Source: an uncultured Clostridia bacterium
GTDB lineage: Bacteria > Bacillota > Clostridia > TANB77 > CAG-508
DNA length: 37,458 nucleotides
NCBI GenBank assembly: GCA_944390345.1
Contig: CALXPP010000019.1
Coordinates: 1-37,458 of the forward strand
Direction: 5' to 3'
Both the position numbers and the translations under genes were made by a program. Shown here in pieces: positions 14,239-22,481 of this stretch (positions are counted from its first letter, which is position 1; every line of letters begins with the position of its first letter). The notes under the pieces were generated by a model. It saw nothing but the letters and a program-made list of their open reading frames with translations. It ran no database searches and had not been told where the DNA came from.

Positions 14239-15138
14239 ATGAAACAGTTTGTGAGACGGTTAGTTATGATGCTACTTATTTGTACTTGCGTTTTTAGTAG
14301 TAGCGCTTTTACAGCACGGGCAGCGGAATATGAAACAATCACTTCTGTAGACTTAGACTTTTGGTTAGACAGCAATGGAGCAATTAGAGTTGACACTTGG
14401 GAAGATTACTTGGAAGTATATTCGTATGGAAATAAGTATATAAAGGAAAGCTGGCAGGACTTGAAGCTTGTTATAGAGGCAGATAGACCTTATAGACTTT
14501 CTTTAACAAGCAGCTGTGATTTTAACTTCTTTCGGGAGGATGGAATCATAGTTTCCTACCAATCAATAAAAAGGAGGACTTCAAGAAAGGTAGAGTTAAC
14601 AGTAAAATATTTCATCCATGATGGGAGTTGTTATCATGAGACAACTTGCTTTGAGGACTATGATGGCTATTGCGATTACAAAAACTATATCTATAACGAG
14701 ACAGAGAACACTATATCGTATTATGATGAGCACGGAAATCGGCACATTATAGCAAGCTATAATGAATTTTGCAGACCTAGCTCTCATGTATCGGATACCG
14801 ACGGAGGCTGGTGGTACTACGACAACGGAGAGTGGTACTACTATATCGGAAACGAGCGATTTAAGTCAGGTTGGCGCCAAATAGATGGATATTGGTATCA
14901 TTTCGAGTCAGACGGAAGAATGACAGTAGGTTGGGTTGATTACACTTACTGCTGTAATTTTAAAAAGGACACGGATATACCATATGGCGCAATGCTTACA
15001 GGATGGCAACAATGCTCTGTATTTTCTGGAACTTATTGGTACTATTTTAAGCCGATATCAGGCGAAAAGGTAACTGGAAAGGCTTGCATTGATGGGAAAT
15101 GGTATCAATTTGACGAGCAAGGAAAGTTACTATATTAA
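14239..15138 (+). CDS. Secreted protein with choline-binding-type cell-wall repeats (foreign composition)
   Basis: Predicted exported surface protein, 299 aa from the ATG at 14239, chosen for its Shine-Dalgarno AAAGGAG (14228-14233); the ATG at 14206 lies in the leader hairpin. The signal peptide (about 1-29) ends in FTARA. A Cys-containing N-terminal domain of unknown fold follows (about 30-180). Then come aromatic cell-wall-binding (CW_binding_1) repeats: GGWWYYDNGEWYYYIG, GWRQIDGYWYHFESDGRM, TYWYYF and GKWYQFDEQGKLLY (about 189-299). G+C content and codon use are clearly higher than in the neighbours, and Arg is coded by CGG at residues 7, 27, 99 and 168, a codon absent from all intact host genes here. 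It interrupts the dcw cluster and is likely acquired. If CGG causes a +1 shift in this host, translation stops at TAG 14261-14263. Confidence 0.8.
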   Translation: MKQFVRRLVMMLLICTCVFSSSAFTARAAEYETITSVDLDFWLDSNGAIRVDTWEDYLEVYSYGNKYIKESWQDLKLVIEADRPYRLSLTSSCDFNFFREDGIIVSYQSIKRRTSRKVELTVKYFIHDGSCYHETTCFEDYDGYCDYKNYIYNETENTISYYDEHGNRHIIASYNEFCRPSSHVSDTDGGWWYYDNGEWYYYIGNERFKSGWRQIDGYWYHFESDGRMTVGWVDYTYCCNFKKDTDIPYGAMLTGWQQCSVFSGTYWYYFKPISGEKVTGKACIDGKWYQFDEQGKLLY

Positions 15139-15179
15139 CGCAGTTATTTTGGGAAAACGAAAATGTTTTATAAGAAGAT

Positions 15180-15211
15180 GGGAACCTTATTTTTAAGGTT
15201 CCCGTTTTTTT
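15180..15211 (+). terminator. Terminator of the choline-binding-type gene
   Basis: 9-bp G+C-rich stem GGGAACCTT / AAGGTTCCC (15180-15188 / 15195-15203) followed by seven T. It is more G+C-rich than host terminators, consistent with having arrived with the gene. Confidence 0.9.
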
Positions 15212-15300
15212 ATGTAATAAAAATTAAATTTATAAATAATATAAATTAAGAATAAAATCTTATTTGATATAAAAATATTAATTTGACAAGAGGAGAAAAA

Positions 15301-17080
15301 ATGCAGACAAATCTTTTAAGTTTGAGAAAAAGAATGCTACTTGGGTTAATTTTATGTATGCTTGCAATAGTAATACTTCTTATAAGAGTAGCATATATTC
15401 AGCTTATATCACCAGATGAATTAAAGGCAAAAGCAGAAGAACAACAAAATTCAAGTAGAACTGTGCAAGCAAAAAGGGGAACCATTTTCGATAGTACTGG
15501 AAAAAATATATTAGCAGTAAGTAGTTCAGTTCAAACTGTAACTGTTAATCCTGTAAATATATCTAAAGAAAATAAAGAAAAAGTGGCTCAAAAATTATCA
15601 GAAATTTTTGAGCTAGATTATGAAAAAGTTCTAAAAAAAGTTAAAAAGAATAGTGCAATAGAAACTATAGTAAAAAGAGTAGAAAAAGATAAAACTGATA
15701 TTTTAAGAAAATGGATGCAAGATAATAATATTTTGACTGGAATAAATATAGATGAAGATACAAAAAGATATTATCCATATTCAAGTTTAGCTTCTCATAT
15801 TATAGGATTTTGCGGAAGTGATAATCAGGGATTAGATGGAATAGAAGCAAAATATAATGACATTTTAAAAGGAGAAACTGGAAAAATAAATAAATTAATA
15901 GATGCTAAAGGAAATGAGTTTGGAGATGAAGGAGAAAGCTATGTTTCTCCAAAGCAAGGAAATAATTTAGTATTATCTATAGATATGAATATTCAAGCTA
16001 TTGTAGAAAAATACTTAGAAGAAGCCTGTATAGACAATGTGTGTACAGATGGAGGAAATGTAATAGTAATGAATCCAAAAAACCGGAGACATTTTAGCAA
16101 TGGCAACATACCCATATTATAATTTAAATGATCCATTTACTATAAATAGTGAAGAGCTAAAAAATAATTGGGAATTATTAGAACAAAAAGATAAATCTAC
16201 TTTATTGCAAGCTATGTGGAGAAACAAAGCAATTGCAGATACTTATGAACCAGGTTCGACTTTTAAGCTAGTAACGGCTTCTGCAGCCTTAGAAGAAAAA
16301 ATTGCAGAAGTAGATAAAGCAGGAGCTTTTAACTGCAGTGGCAGTATAGAAATAGCAGGTAGAAGAATAAAATGTTGGAGATATTATAGACCACACGGTT
16401 CACAAAGTTTAAGGCAAGCTCTTATGAACTCTTGCAATCCAGTATTTATAGGACTTGGTCAAAAATTAGGAGTTTCAAAGTATTATGAGTATTTAAATAA
16501 ATTTGGATTTCTAAGAAAAACTGGGATTGATTTACCAGGAGAAGCTGGAAGTATATTCTTAAAAGAAGAAAAAGTAGGACCAGTAGAGCTTGCAACAATT
16601 TCTTTTGGTCAAAGATTTGAAGTTACTCCCATTCAAATGATTACTATGGTATCTACTATTGCAAATAATGGAAGATATATATATCCAAGAATTGTAAAAC
16701 AAATTCAAGATGCAGAAACAGGTAATGTGCAAGATATTGAAACAAAATTTGGAGATCAAGTAATATCAGAAAAAACAGCACAAGATATTTTAAGTATGAT
16801 GACTTCAGTAGTTTCAGAGGGAACAGGAAAAAATGCAAGAGTTCAAGGCTATAATATAGGTGGAAAAACAGGTACTTCAGAAGATGGAGTAAATACAGGA
16901 AAATATGTAACTTCTTTTATAGGTGTTGCTCCGACAGATGACCCACAGCTTACTATTTTAATTACTTTATATAATCCTACAGGTGAAGGAGGTCATCAAG
17001 GAGGTGGTGTTGCAGCACCTGTTGCAGGAAAAATCTTAAGTGAGATAATTTCATATTTAGAAATTCCAGAAAGTGAGTAA
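15301..17080 (+). CDS. ftsI: Penicillin-binding protein FtsI, read through a +1 shift at CGG
   Basis: Class B PBP (septal D,D-transpeptidase) of 592 aa if the two frames are joined: 15301-16083, then 16085-17080. The ATG at 15301 follows Shine-Dalgarno AGAGGAG; the TTG at 15283 is rejected. One membrane helix (about 14-36) and the pedestal domain (AKRGTIFDSTGKNILA) lie in the first frame. The catalytic motifs lie in the second frame: EPGSTFK (SxxK), SCN in MNSCNPVF, and GGKTGTS (KTG). The join falls in the NPK(T/N)GDILAMA motif: reading AAC, skipping C16084 and reading GGA gives MNPKN-GDILAMA. A TGA in the downstream frame at 16070-16072 limits the shift to about 12 nt. No PASTA domain. The protein is essential, so a true pseudogene is unlikely. 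Confidence 0.9.
16081..16087 (+). other. Candidate +1 frameshift site 1 (AAC CGG A) in ftsI
   Basis: In-frame CGG is codon 262 of ftsI. Skipping C16084 restores the conserved frame with GGA (Gly). An A6 run at 16077-16082 lies directly upstream, so an extra A is the main alternative here. Confidence 0.7.
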
Positions 17081-17169
17081 TAATATTACTAAAATTTTAT
17101 TAAAATTCTTTCTTTTATTTACAAGAAATGATACAATGTAAAAAAATATAAAAATATAGGAGAGGTAGT

Positions 17170-17650
17170 ATGGAGAATTGTATAAACCAAAAAGTAAAAC
17201 TAGAAACAAAAGAAATTCTAGAAAAATATCCAAAAGAAAGAAACCAATTAATTGGAATATTAAATGATGTACAAGAAAGATATGGATATATTCCAAAGCA
17301 AGCGCAAATGGTAATTTCAGAAGAGTTGTCAATACCAATGGCAGAAATATATGGAGTTATAACCTTTTATTCAAGATTTACTTTAGCACCTAAAGGAAAA
17401 TACAATATTTCGATATGTTTAGGAACAGCTTGTTATGTAAAAGGCTCTCAAAAATTATTAGATAGAGCGAAGGAAAGACTAAAAATAGAACCTCGGTCAA
17501 GTAACTAAAGATGGAAAATTTTCAATTGATGATGTAAGATGTGTTGGAGCTTGTGGTTTAGCACCTGTATTTATGGTAAATGATGAAGTTTATGGAAATG
17601 CAACTGTAAAACAATTGGACGAAGTAATTGATAAATATATGAAAGAATAA
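17170..17650 (+). CDS. hydC: [FeFe]-hydrogenase NuoE-like subunit HydC, read through a +1 shift at CGG
   Basis: Thioredoxin-fold [2Fe-2S] subunit of an electron-bifurcating hydrogenase, 159 aa after joining 17170-17493 and 17495-17650. Helical N-terminus with ILNDVQERYGYIP and EIYGVITFYSRF, typical of NuoE/HydC. The cluster ligands are split by the shift: CLGTAC before it and CVGACG after it, so without the shift no Fe-S site can form. At the join, CCT, a skipped C17494 and GGT give EP-GQVTKDGKFSIDDV, matching the family's PG(E/Q)TT-DG-F pattern. A TAG in the downstream frame at 17486-17488 confines the event to about 6 nt. Shine-Dalgarno GGAGAGG; 13 nt before hydB. Confidence 0.9.
17491..17497 (+). 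other. Candidate +1 frameshift site 2 (CCT CGG T) in hydC
   Basis: In-frame CGG is codon 109. Skipping C17494 gives GGT (Gly). The stop in the downstream frame 6 nt upstream places the shift at CGG almost to the nucleotide. No homopolymer lies between that stop and the CGG. Confidence 0.8.
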
Positions 17651-17663
17651 AAAGGAGGTATCT

Positions 17664-19520
17664 ATGAAAACTATTGAAGAGTTAGAAGAGATAAGAAAAG
17701 AAAAAAGAAAAGAGTTAGAACTAAGAGTAAATACAGAAGCAGATACAAGAGAAAAGCACATACTAGTATGTAGAGGAACTGGTTGTACATCTTCAAAATC
17801 TCCTAAAATAATAGAAAACTTTAGAAAAATAATAGAAGAGAAAAACCTTCAAAATGTAAGAGTAATTCAAACCGGGTGTTTTGGATTATGTGCAAAAGGT
17901 CCAATAGTTATAATAAGACCAGAAGAAACATTTTATGCACATGTTAAGCCAGAAGATTGTGAAGAAATTATAGAATCTCATATTTGTAATGGAAAAAAAG
18001 TAGAAAGATTATTGTGTAAAGATATTGATGGCAAAATAGTAAATAGATTAGATGAATTAAATTTCTATAAAAAACAAAAAAGAATAGCTTTAAAAAACTG
18101 TGGTGTGATAGATCCAGAAAATATAGATGAATATATAGCTTTTGATGGATATAAAGCAATAGAAAAAGTTTTAACAGGAATGACACCAGAAGAAGTAATA
18201 GATGTTATTTCGAAATCTGGTTTAAGAGGTCGTGGAGGAGCTGGTTTTCCAACTGGTAAAAAATGGAGTTTTGCTAAAGCAGAAGTAAATGAACAAAAAT
18301 ATATAGTATGTAATGCAGATGAAGGAGACCCTGGTGCTTTTATGGATAGAAGCATACTAGAAGGTGATCCACATTGTGTATTAGAAGCAATGACAATTGC
18401 AGGTTTTGCAATTGGTGCAAATCAAGGTTACATATATGTAAGAGCTGAATATCCAATAGCAGTACAAAGATTAAAAATTGCTATAAAACAAGCAAGAGAA
18501 TATGGCTTACTTGGGGATAATGTATTAGGTACAGGATTTAAATTTGATATAGATATTAGACTTGGAGCAGGAGCTTTTGTATGCGGAGAGGAAACAGCTC
18601 TTTTAGAGTCTATTGAAGGAAAAAGAGGTCAGCCAAGAGTAAAACCACCATATCCTGCTAGCAAAGGTTTATTTGGAAAGCCAACAGTTATTAATAATGT
18701 AGAGACTCTTGCAAATATATCTAAAATTATTTTAAATGGAGCTGATTGGTTTTCAAGTATTGGAACTGAAAATTCAAAAGGTACAAAAGTATTTGCTCTT
18801 GGTGGAAATGTAAATAATGTAGGTTTAGTAGAAGTTCCAATGGGTACAACTTTAAGAGAGATAGTATTTGATATAGGTGGTGGAATTCCAAAAGGAAGAC
18901 AGTTTAAAGCTGCTCAAACAGGAGGACCATCTGGAGGATGTATTCCAGCAGAACATTTAGATACGCCAATAGATTATGAATCATTAGCAAGCATTGGATC
19001 AATGATGGGTTCAGGTGGTTTAATTGTTATGGATGATACCAAATGTATGGTTTCACTTGCAAAATTTTATCTAGAATTTACAGTAAAAGAAAGCTGTGGA
19101 AAATGTACTCCTTGTAGAATTGGAACGAAGAGAATGTTGGAGATTTTAGAAAAGCTATGTGCAGGAGAAGGAGAAGAATACGATATTTATAGATTAGAAA
19201 AATTAGCAATAAATATTAAAAAAGCAAGTGTTTGTGGCTTAGGTCAAAGTGCTCCAAATCCAGTAATAAGCACTCTAAAATATTTCAGAGAAGAATTTAG
19301 AGAACATGCTGTATTAAAAGAGTGTAGAACTCATGAATGCAAAGAATTATCACAAATAGAAATAAATCCAGAACTTTGTAAAGCTTGTGGTTTATGCCAA
19401 AGAAGTTGTCCTGTTCAGGCAATAGAAGGAACTGAAAGAGAAAAAAGAAAAATAAATCAAGAAAAATGTATAAAATGTGGAACTTGCATTACAAGTTGTC
19501 CATTCCACGCAATTAATTAA
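17664..19520 (+). CDS. hydB: [FeFe]-hydrogenase NuoF-like subunit HydB
   Basis: NADH/flavin subunit of the trimeric bifurcating hydrogenase, 618 aa, typical of HydB. Domains in order: an N-terminal [2Fe-2S] thioredoxin-like domain (CRGTGC and CFGLC, about 32-73), and the NuoF core with the FMN/NADH loops GRGGAGFPTGKKW (about 190-202) and NADEGDPGAFMDRS. The NuoF [4Fe-4S] motif ESCGKCTPCRIG comes next. A C-terminal ferredoxin domain has two [4Fe-4S] motifs (CKACGLCQRSC and CIKCGTCITSC). It transfers electrons between NAD(H), HydC and HydA. Strong Shine-Dalgarno AAAGGAGG. It contains several CGG triplets, all out of frame. Confidence 0.95.
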   Translation: MKTIEELEEIRKEKRKELELRVNTEADTREKHILVCRGTGCTSSKSPKIIENFRKIIEEKNLQNVRVIQTGCFGLCAKGPIVIIRPEETFYAHVKPEDCEEIIESHICNGKKVERLLCKDIDGKIVNRLDELNFYKKQKRIALKNCGVIDPENIDEYIAFDGYKAIEKVLTGMTPEEVIDVISKSGLRGRGGAGFPTGKKWSFAKAEVNEQKYIVCNADEGDPGAFMDRSILEGDPHCVLEAMTIAGFAIGANQGYIYVRAEYPIAVQRLKIAIKQAREYGLLGDNVLGTGFKFDIDIRLGAGAFVCGEETALLESIEGKRGQPRVKPPYPASKGLFGKPTVINNVETLANISKIILNGADWFSSIGTENSKGTKVFALGGNVNNVGLVEVPMGTTLREIVFDIGGGIPKGRQFKAAQTGGPSGGCIPAEHLDTPIDYESLASIGSMMGSGGLIVMDDTKCMVSLAKFYLEFTVKESCGKCTPCRIGTKRMLEILEKLCAGEGEEYDIYRLEKLAINIKKASVCGLGQSAPNPVISTLKYFREEFREHAVLKECRTHECKELSQIEINPELCKACGLCQRSCPVQAIEGTEREKRKINQEKCIKCGTCITSCPFHAIN

Positions 19521-19574
19521 AAAAGCTTTTAATTTCTAAATTGCCGTAAATAAAAAGGAAAGGAAAAATAGAAT

Positions 19575-21329
19575 ATGAATGAAGAAATGGTTACATTAAC
19601 TATAGATGGGGTAGAAGTAAAAACTAAAAAGGGAACAACTATATTTCAAGCAGCAAAAGAAGTAGGTATAGATATACCAACATTATGCTTTTTAAAAGAT
19701 ATAAATGAAGTCGGAGATTGTAGAATGTGTATAGTAGAAGTAGAAGGAAGAAAGGGCTTTGCTACTTCTTGTATACAGACAGTAGAAGAGGGAATGGTGG
19801 TACATACACATACACCAAATGTATTAGAAGCTAGACATGTAATACTAGATTTAATAATATCAAATCACGCTAAAGATTGTCTAACTTGTACTCGTTCTGG
19901 AAACTGCGAATTACAAGCTTTGGCTGTAAAATTTAATATACAGAATGTAGAATTTCCAGGAGAAGTAACAAAACATAAAGTAGATGATAAATCACCAGCT
20001 ATCGTAAGAGATTTTAATAAATGTATATTATGCAGAAGATGTATATCTACTTGTAAAAATGTACAAGAAATTGGAGCAATAGATTGTATTGAAAGAGGTT
20101 TTGAGTCTTGTATTTCTACAACTTATGATCATAGCTTAAATGATGTAGATTGTACTTTTTGTGGTCAATGTATTGAAAGCTGTCCAACAGGTGCTTTACA
20201 TGAAAAAGAATCAATAAATGATGTTTGGGTAAAATTAAAAGATCCAGATACCTTTGTGGTAGTTCAAACAGCACCAGCAGTAAGAGTGGCTTTAGGAGAA
20301 GAGTTTGGGATGCCAATAGGTACAAATGTAAAAGGAAAAATGGTAACAGCTTTAAAGAGAATTGGATTTGATAAAGTTTTCGATACAAATACAGGTGCTG
20401 ATTTAACTATTATGGAAGAGGCTAATGAATTTATCGAAAGATTGCAAAATGGTGGAGTTCTACCAATGATTACATCTTGCAGTCCAGGTTGGGTTCGTTT
20501 TGCAGAGAAAAATTATGGAGACCTATTAGACCACTTATCAAGTTGTAAATCTCCACATCAAATGTTTGGTGCAATTATAAAATCTTATTTTGCAAAAAAA
20601 TATGGAATTGATAGAAATAAAATATGTACAGTATCTGTAATGCCTTGTATTGCAAAAAAATATGAATGCTCTAGACCAGAAATGGAAGTAGATGGAGTAA
20701 GAGATGTAGATTATGTACTTACAACTAGAGAACTTGCCAGAATGATAAAACAAGCAAATATAGATTTTGCAATATTAGAAGATAGTAATTTTGATGATCC
20801 AATGGGAGAAGCAAGTGGTGCAGGAGCAATCTTTGGAACAACTGGTGGAGTTATGGAAGCTGCTATAAGAACAGCTGTAGATACATTAGAAAATAGAAGT
20901 ATAGGGCAAATCGAATATAAAGAAGTAAGAGGAGAAAAGAAAATAAAAGAAGCAACTTTAAATGTAGCAGGAAAAGAAGTAAAAATTGCTGTTGCAAGTG
21001 GCTTAGCGAATGCTAGAAAAATAATGGAGCAAATAAAAAAGGGAGAATCACCATATCATTTTGTAGAAATAATGGCATGTCCAGGAGGCTGTGTTATGGG
21101 TGGTGGTCAACCAATTAAGAGTTCAAAAGTAACTTCTAGTGTTGATGTTAGAAAATTAAGAGCAAATGCATTATATGAAATTGATGAGAAAAGCACAATA
21201 AGAAAATCTCATGAAAATCCTGTAATGAAACAATTATATGCCGAATATTTGGAAAAACCAGGAAGTCATTTAGCACATAAATATTTACATACTACTTATT
21301 CTTCAAAAGAAAAATATAATATTGATTAA
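19575..21329 (+). CDS. hydA: [FeFe]-hydrogenase catalytic subunit HydA
   Basis: Catalytic subunit reducing protons or oxidising H2 in the cytosol, 584 aa. N-terminal plant-type [2Fe-2S] domain (Cys38, 49, 52, 66), a His-ligated [4Fe-4S] site (His98, Cys102, 105, 111), then two [4Fe-4S] motifs (150-160 and 193-203). The H-cluster ligands are TSCSPGW (Cys302), MPCIAKKYEC (Cys358) and MACPGGCVMGGG (Cys502 and Cys506). With HydB and HydC it forms a HydABC-type complex that couples ferredoxin and NADH oxidation to H2 formation. Maturases (HydE, F, G) are not in the window. The start codon is an ATG behind a GGAAAGG-like site. Confidence 0.97.
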   Translation: MNEEMVTLTIDGVEVKTKKGTTIFQAAKEVGIDIPTLCFLKDINEVGDCRMCIVEVEGRKGFATSCIQTVEEGMVVHTHTPNVLEARHVILDLIISNHAKDCLTCTRSGNCELQALAVKFNIQNVEFPGEVTKHKVDDKSPAIVRDFNKCILCRRCISTCKNVQEIGAIDCIERGFESCISTTYDHSLNDVDCTFCGQCIESCPTGALHEKESINDVWVKLKDPDTFVVVQTAPAVRVALGEEFGMPIGTNVKGKMVTALKRIGFDKVFDTNTGADLTIMEEANEFIERLQNGGVLPMITSCSPGWVRFAEKNYGDLLDHLSSCKSPHQMFGAIIKSYFAKKYGIDRNKICTVSVMPCIAKKYECSRPEMEVDGVRDVDYVLTTRELARMIKQANIDFAILEDSNFDDPMGEASGAGAIFGTTGGVMEAAIRTAVDTLENRSIGQIEYKEVRGEKKIKEATLNVAGKEVKIAVASGLANARKIMEQIKKGESPYHFVEIMACPGGCVMGGGQPIKSSKVTSSVDVRKLRANALYEIDEKSTIRKSHENPVMKQLYAEYLEKPGSHLAHKYLHTTYSSKEKYNID

Positions 21330-21354
21330 ATTATAAAAATTGAGGAGTAATAGT

Positions 21355-21790
21355 ATGATATATACTGAAAATACAAGAAAAGCAATGCTAATAGCATATA
21401 ATGCACATTTAGGTCAATTAGATAAATTAGGAATTCCATATATTTATCATCCAATTCATTTAGCGGAACAGATGGATACTGAAGAAGAATGTATAGTGGC
21501 CTTACTTCATGATGTTGTAGAGGATACAGATATTACTTTTGAAATACTAGAAAAAGAATTTTCAAAGACTGTAATCGAAGCATTGAAGTTACTTACACAT
21601 AATAAATTAACCAAATATATGGAATATATAAAGAAATTAGAAGGTAATCCAATATCGAAAAAAGTAAAAATTGCAGATTTAATGCATAATAGTGATAAAG
21701 AAAGGATGAGATTGTTACCAGAACAAGAAAGAAAGCGTCTGACTAAAAAATATGAAGAAGCAATAAATTATTTAAATAGAACTCGGATAG
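21355..21790 (+). CDS. HD-domain (RelA/SpoT hydrolase-like) protein ending by a +1 shift at CGG
   Basis: Small HD-superfamily phosphohydrolase resembling the hydrolase domain of (p)ppGpp synthetases, about 144 aa. IYHPIHLAEQM, the HD pair in LLHDVVEDTD (about 46-55) and KIADLMHNSD (about 104-113) mark the metal site. The ATG at 21355 has Shine-Dalgarno GAGGAG; the TTG at 21340 is rejected. Codon 144 is CGG. Read as Arg, the frame continues 20 codons to 21849, through the terminator and antisense into sodC. With C21784 skipped, it ends as Gly then TAG (21788-21790) in the terminator loop, a normal gene end. I favour the shifted end, by analogy with the three other CGG sites. Confidence 0.78.
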
Positions 21791-21808
21791 AGTTCTATTT
21801 TTCTATTT
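21775..21808. terminator. Terminator between the HD gene and sodC
   Basis: Perfect 10-bp stem AATAGAACTC / GAGTTCTATT (21775-21784 / 21790-21799) with loop GGATA, followed by TTTCTATTTT. It works for the plus-strand HD gene, and the sodC stop codon lies in its 3' arm. Confidence 0.9.
21781..21787 (+). other. Candidate +1 frameshift site 4 (ACT CGG A), terminating type
   Basis: Skipping C21784 gives GGA followed at once by TAG. The CGG sits exactly at the stem-loop boundary of the gene's terminator: C closes the stem and GG opens the loop. Confidence 0.6.
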
Positions 21809-22247
21809 TGCCACAAGCAATTTTAATTCCAGAATTTCCACTTGGTTGAGTTTTAAAATCATCTGGTGAATCGTGAATAATTATTACTTTGCCAATTATG
21901 TCAGAAATTTTAAATTTATTTACAAGCACACTCATATATGCATAACCATTATTTTCTAATAAAGGAGGTAAATCTCCACTATGAAATGGATGAGGACAAT
22001 TATTGAGATTTAAGTGAGTTTTTGCATTTGCAAATTCATCATCTAAAGTTCCAGAGCAAGAAGTTCCTTCGTGTATATGAAATCCAAAAAATCTGCCTGT
22101 GCATTTATTAGAAGCTTTAGGTAATCCTGTCATTTTAGCGGTAACTAACACGCCATCTAAAGTTTGTTTAAAAGTAACAATACCATCTATTTTAGGATAT
22201 AATTTTCCACCTTTTATATGAGCTTTTGCACTTAAAAAAATCGACAT
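21795..22247 (-). CDS. Cu/Zn superoxide dismutase-like protein, no signal peptide
   Basis: Superoxide dismutase of the Cu/Zn (SodC) fold, about 150 aa. The start at 22247 is chosen because AAAGGTG lies 8 nt upstream of it; the ATG at 22265 has no ribosome binding site. All metal ligands can be mapped: FGFHIHEG (two Cu His), THLNLNNCPHPFHSGDL (bridging His, two Zn His, Zn Asp) and IIIHDSPDDF (last Cu His). The disulfide Cys pair is in GTSCSG and IACGK. Most bacterial SodC enzymes are exported, yet no signal peptide is visible, so the protein may be cytosolic. It lies convergent to the hydrogenase operon, whose product is oxygen sensitive, and splits the dcw cluster. Confidence 0.88.
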   Translation of the reverse strand: MSIFLSAKAHIKGGKLYPKIDGIVTFKQTLDGVLVTAKMTGLPKASNKCTGRFFGFHIHEGTSCSGTLDDEFANAKTHLNLNNCPHPFHSGDLPPLLENNGYAYMSVLVNKFKISDIIGKVIIIHDSPDDFKTQPSGNSGIKIACGKIEK

Positions 22248-22419
22248 ATTAATAACACCTTTCATTTTAAATTTTTATATGTTATATTTTATTCATAAAA
22301 TTTTTAATTGTTAATTAATAAAATAGAAAAGTATTATAATTTATAGGCTTTAGATAATATAAATATACAATAATTGTAATAAAAATGATATTTTTTAATA
22401 CATTTAATTAGGGAATTAC

Positions 22420-22448
22420 TGTACAAATTTTTCTTTTTGCTATATAAT
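22420..22448 (+). promoter_or_regulatory. Promoter of murE-mraY-ftsW-murG
   Basis: -10 TATAAT (22443-22448), 17-bp spacer, weak -35 TGTACA (22420-22425). Shine-Dalgarno TTGGAGG follows before murE. The rest of the gap (22266-22419) shows only A+T-rich DNA. Confidence 0.6.
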
Positions 22449-22481
22449 ATGGTTGAATTTTAATATGTTTGGAGGCTTTAA

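Noticed and set aside
14239..14742. CGG simply reassigned to another amino acid
   Set aside because: A triplet reassignment would not restore the frame in ftsI, hydC and ftsW, where one nucleotide must be skipped.
16559..17338. Several minus-strand open frames opposite ftsI and hydC
   Set aside because: They are antisense shadows of conserved plus-strand genes, with no ribosome binding site and with low-complexity hydrophobic translations typical of reversed A+T-rich coding DNA.
22248..22265. Longer sodC start at 22265
   Set aside because: No ribosome binding site is found upstream of it, while AAAGGTG lies 8 nt before the ATG at 22247.
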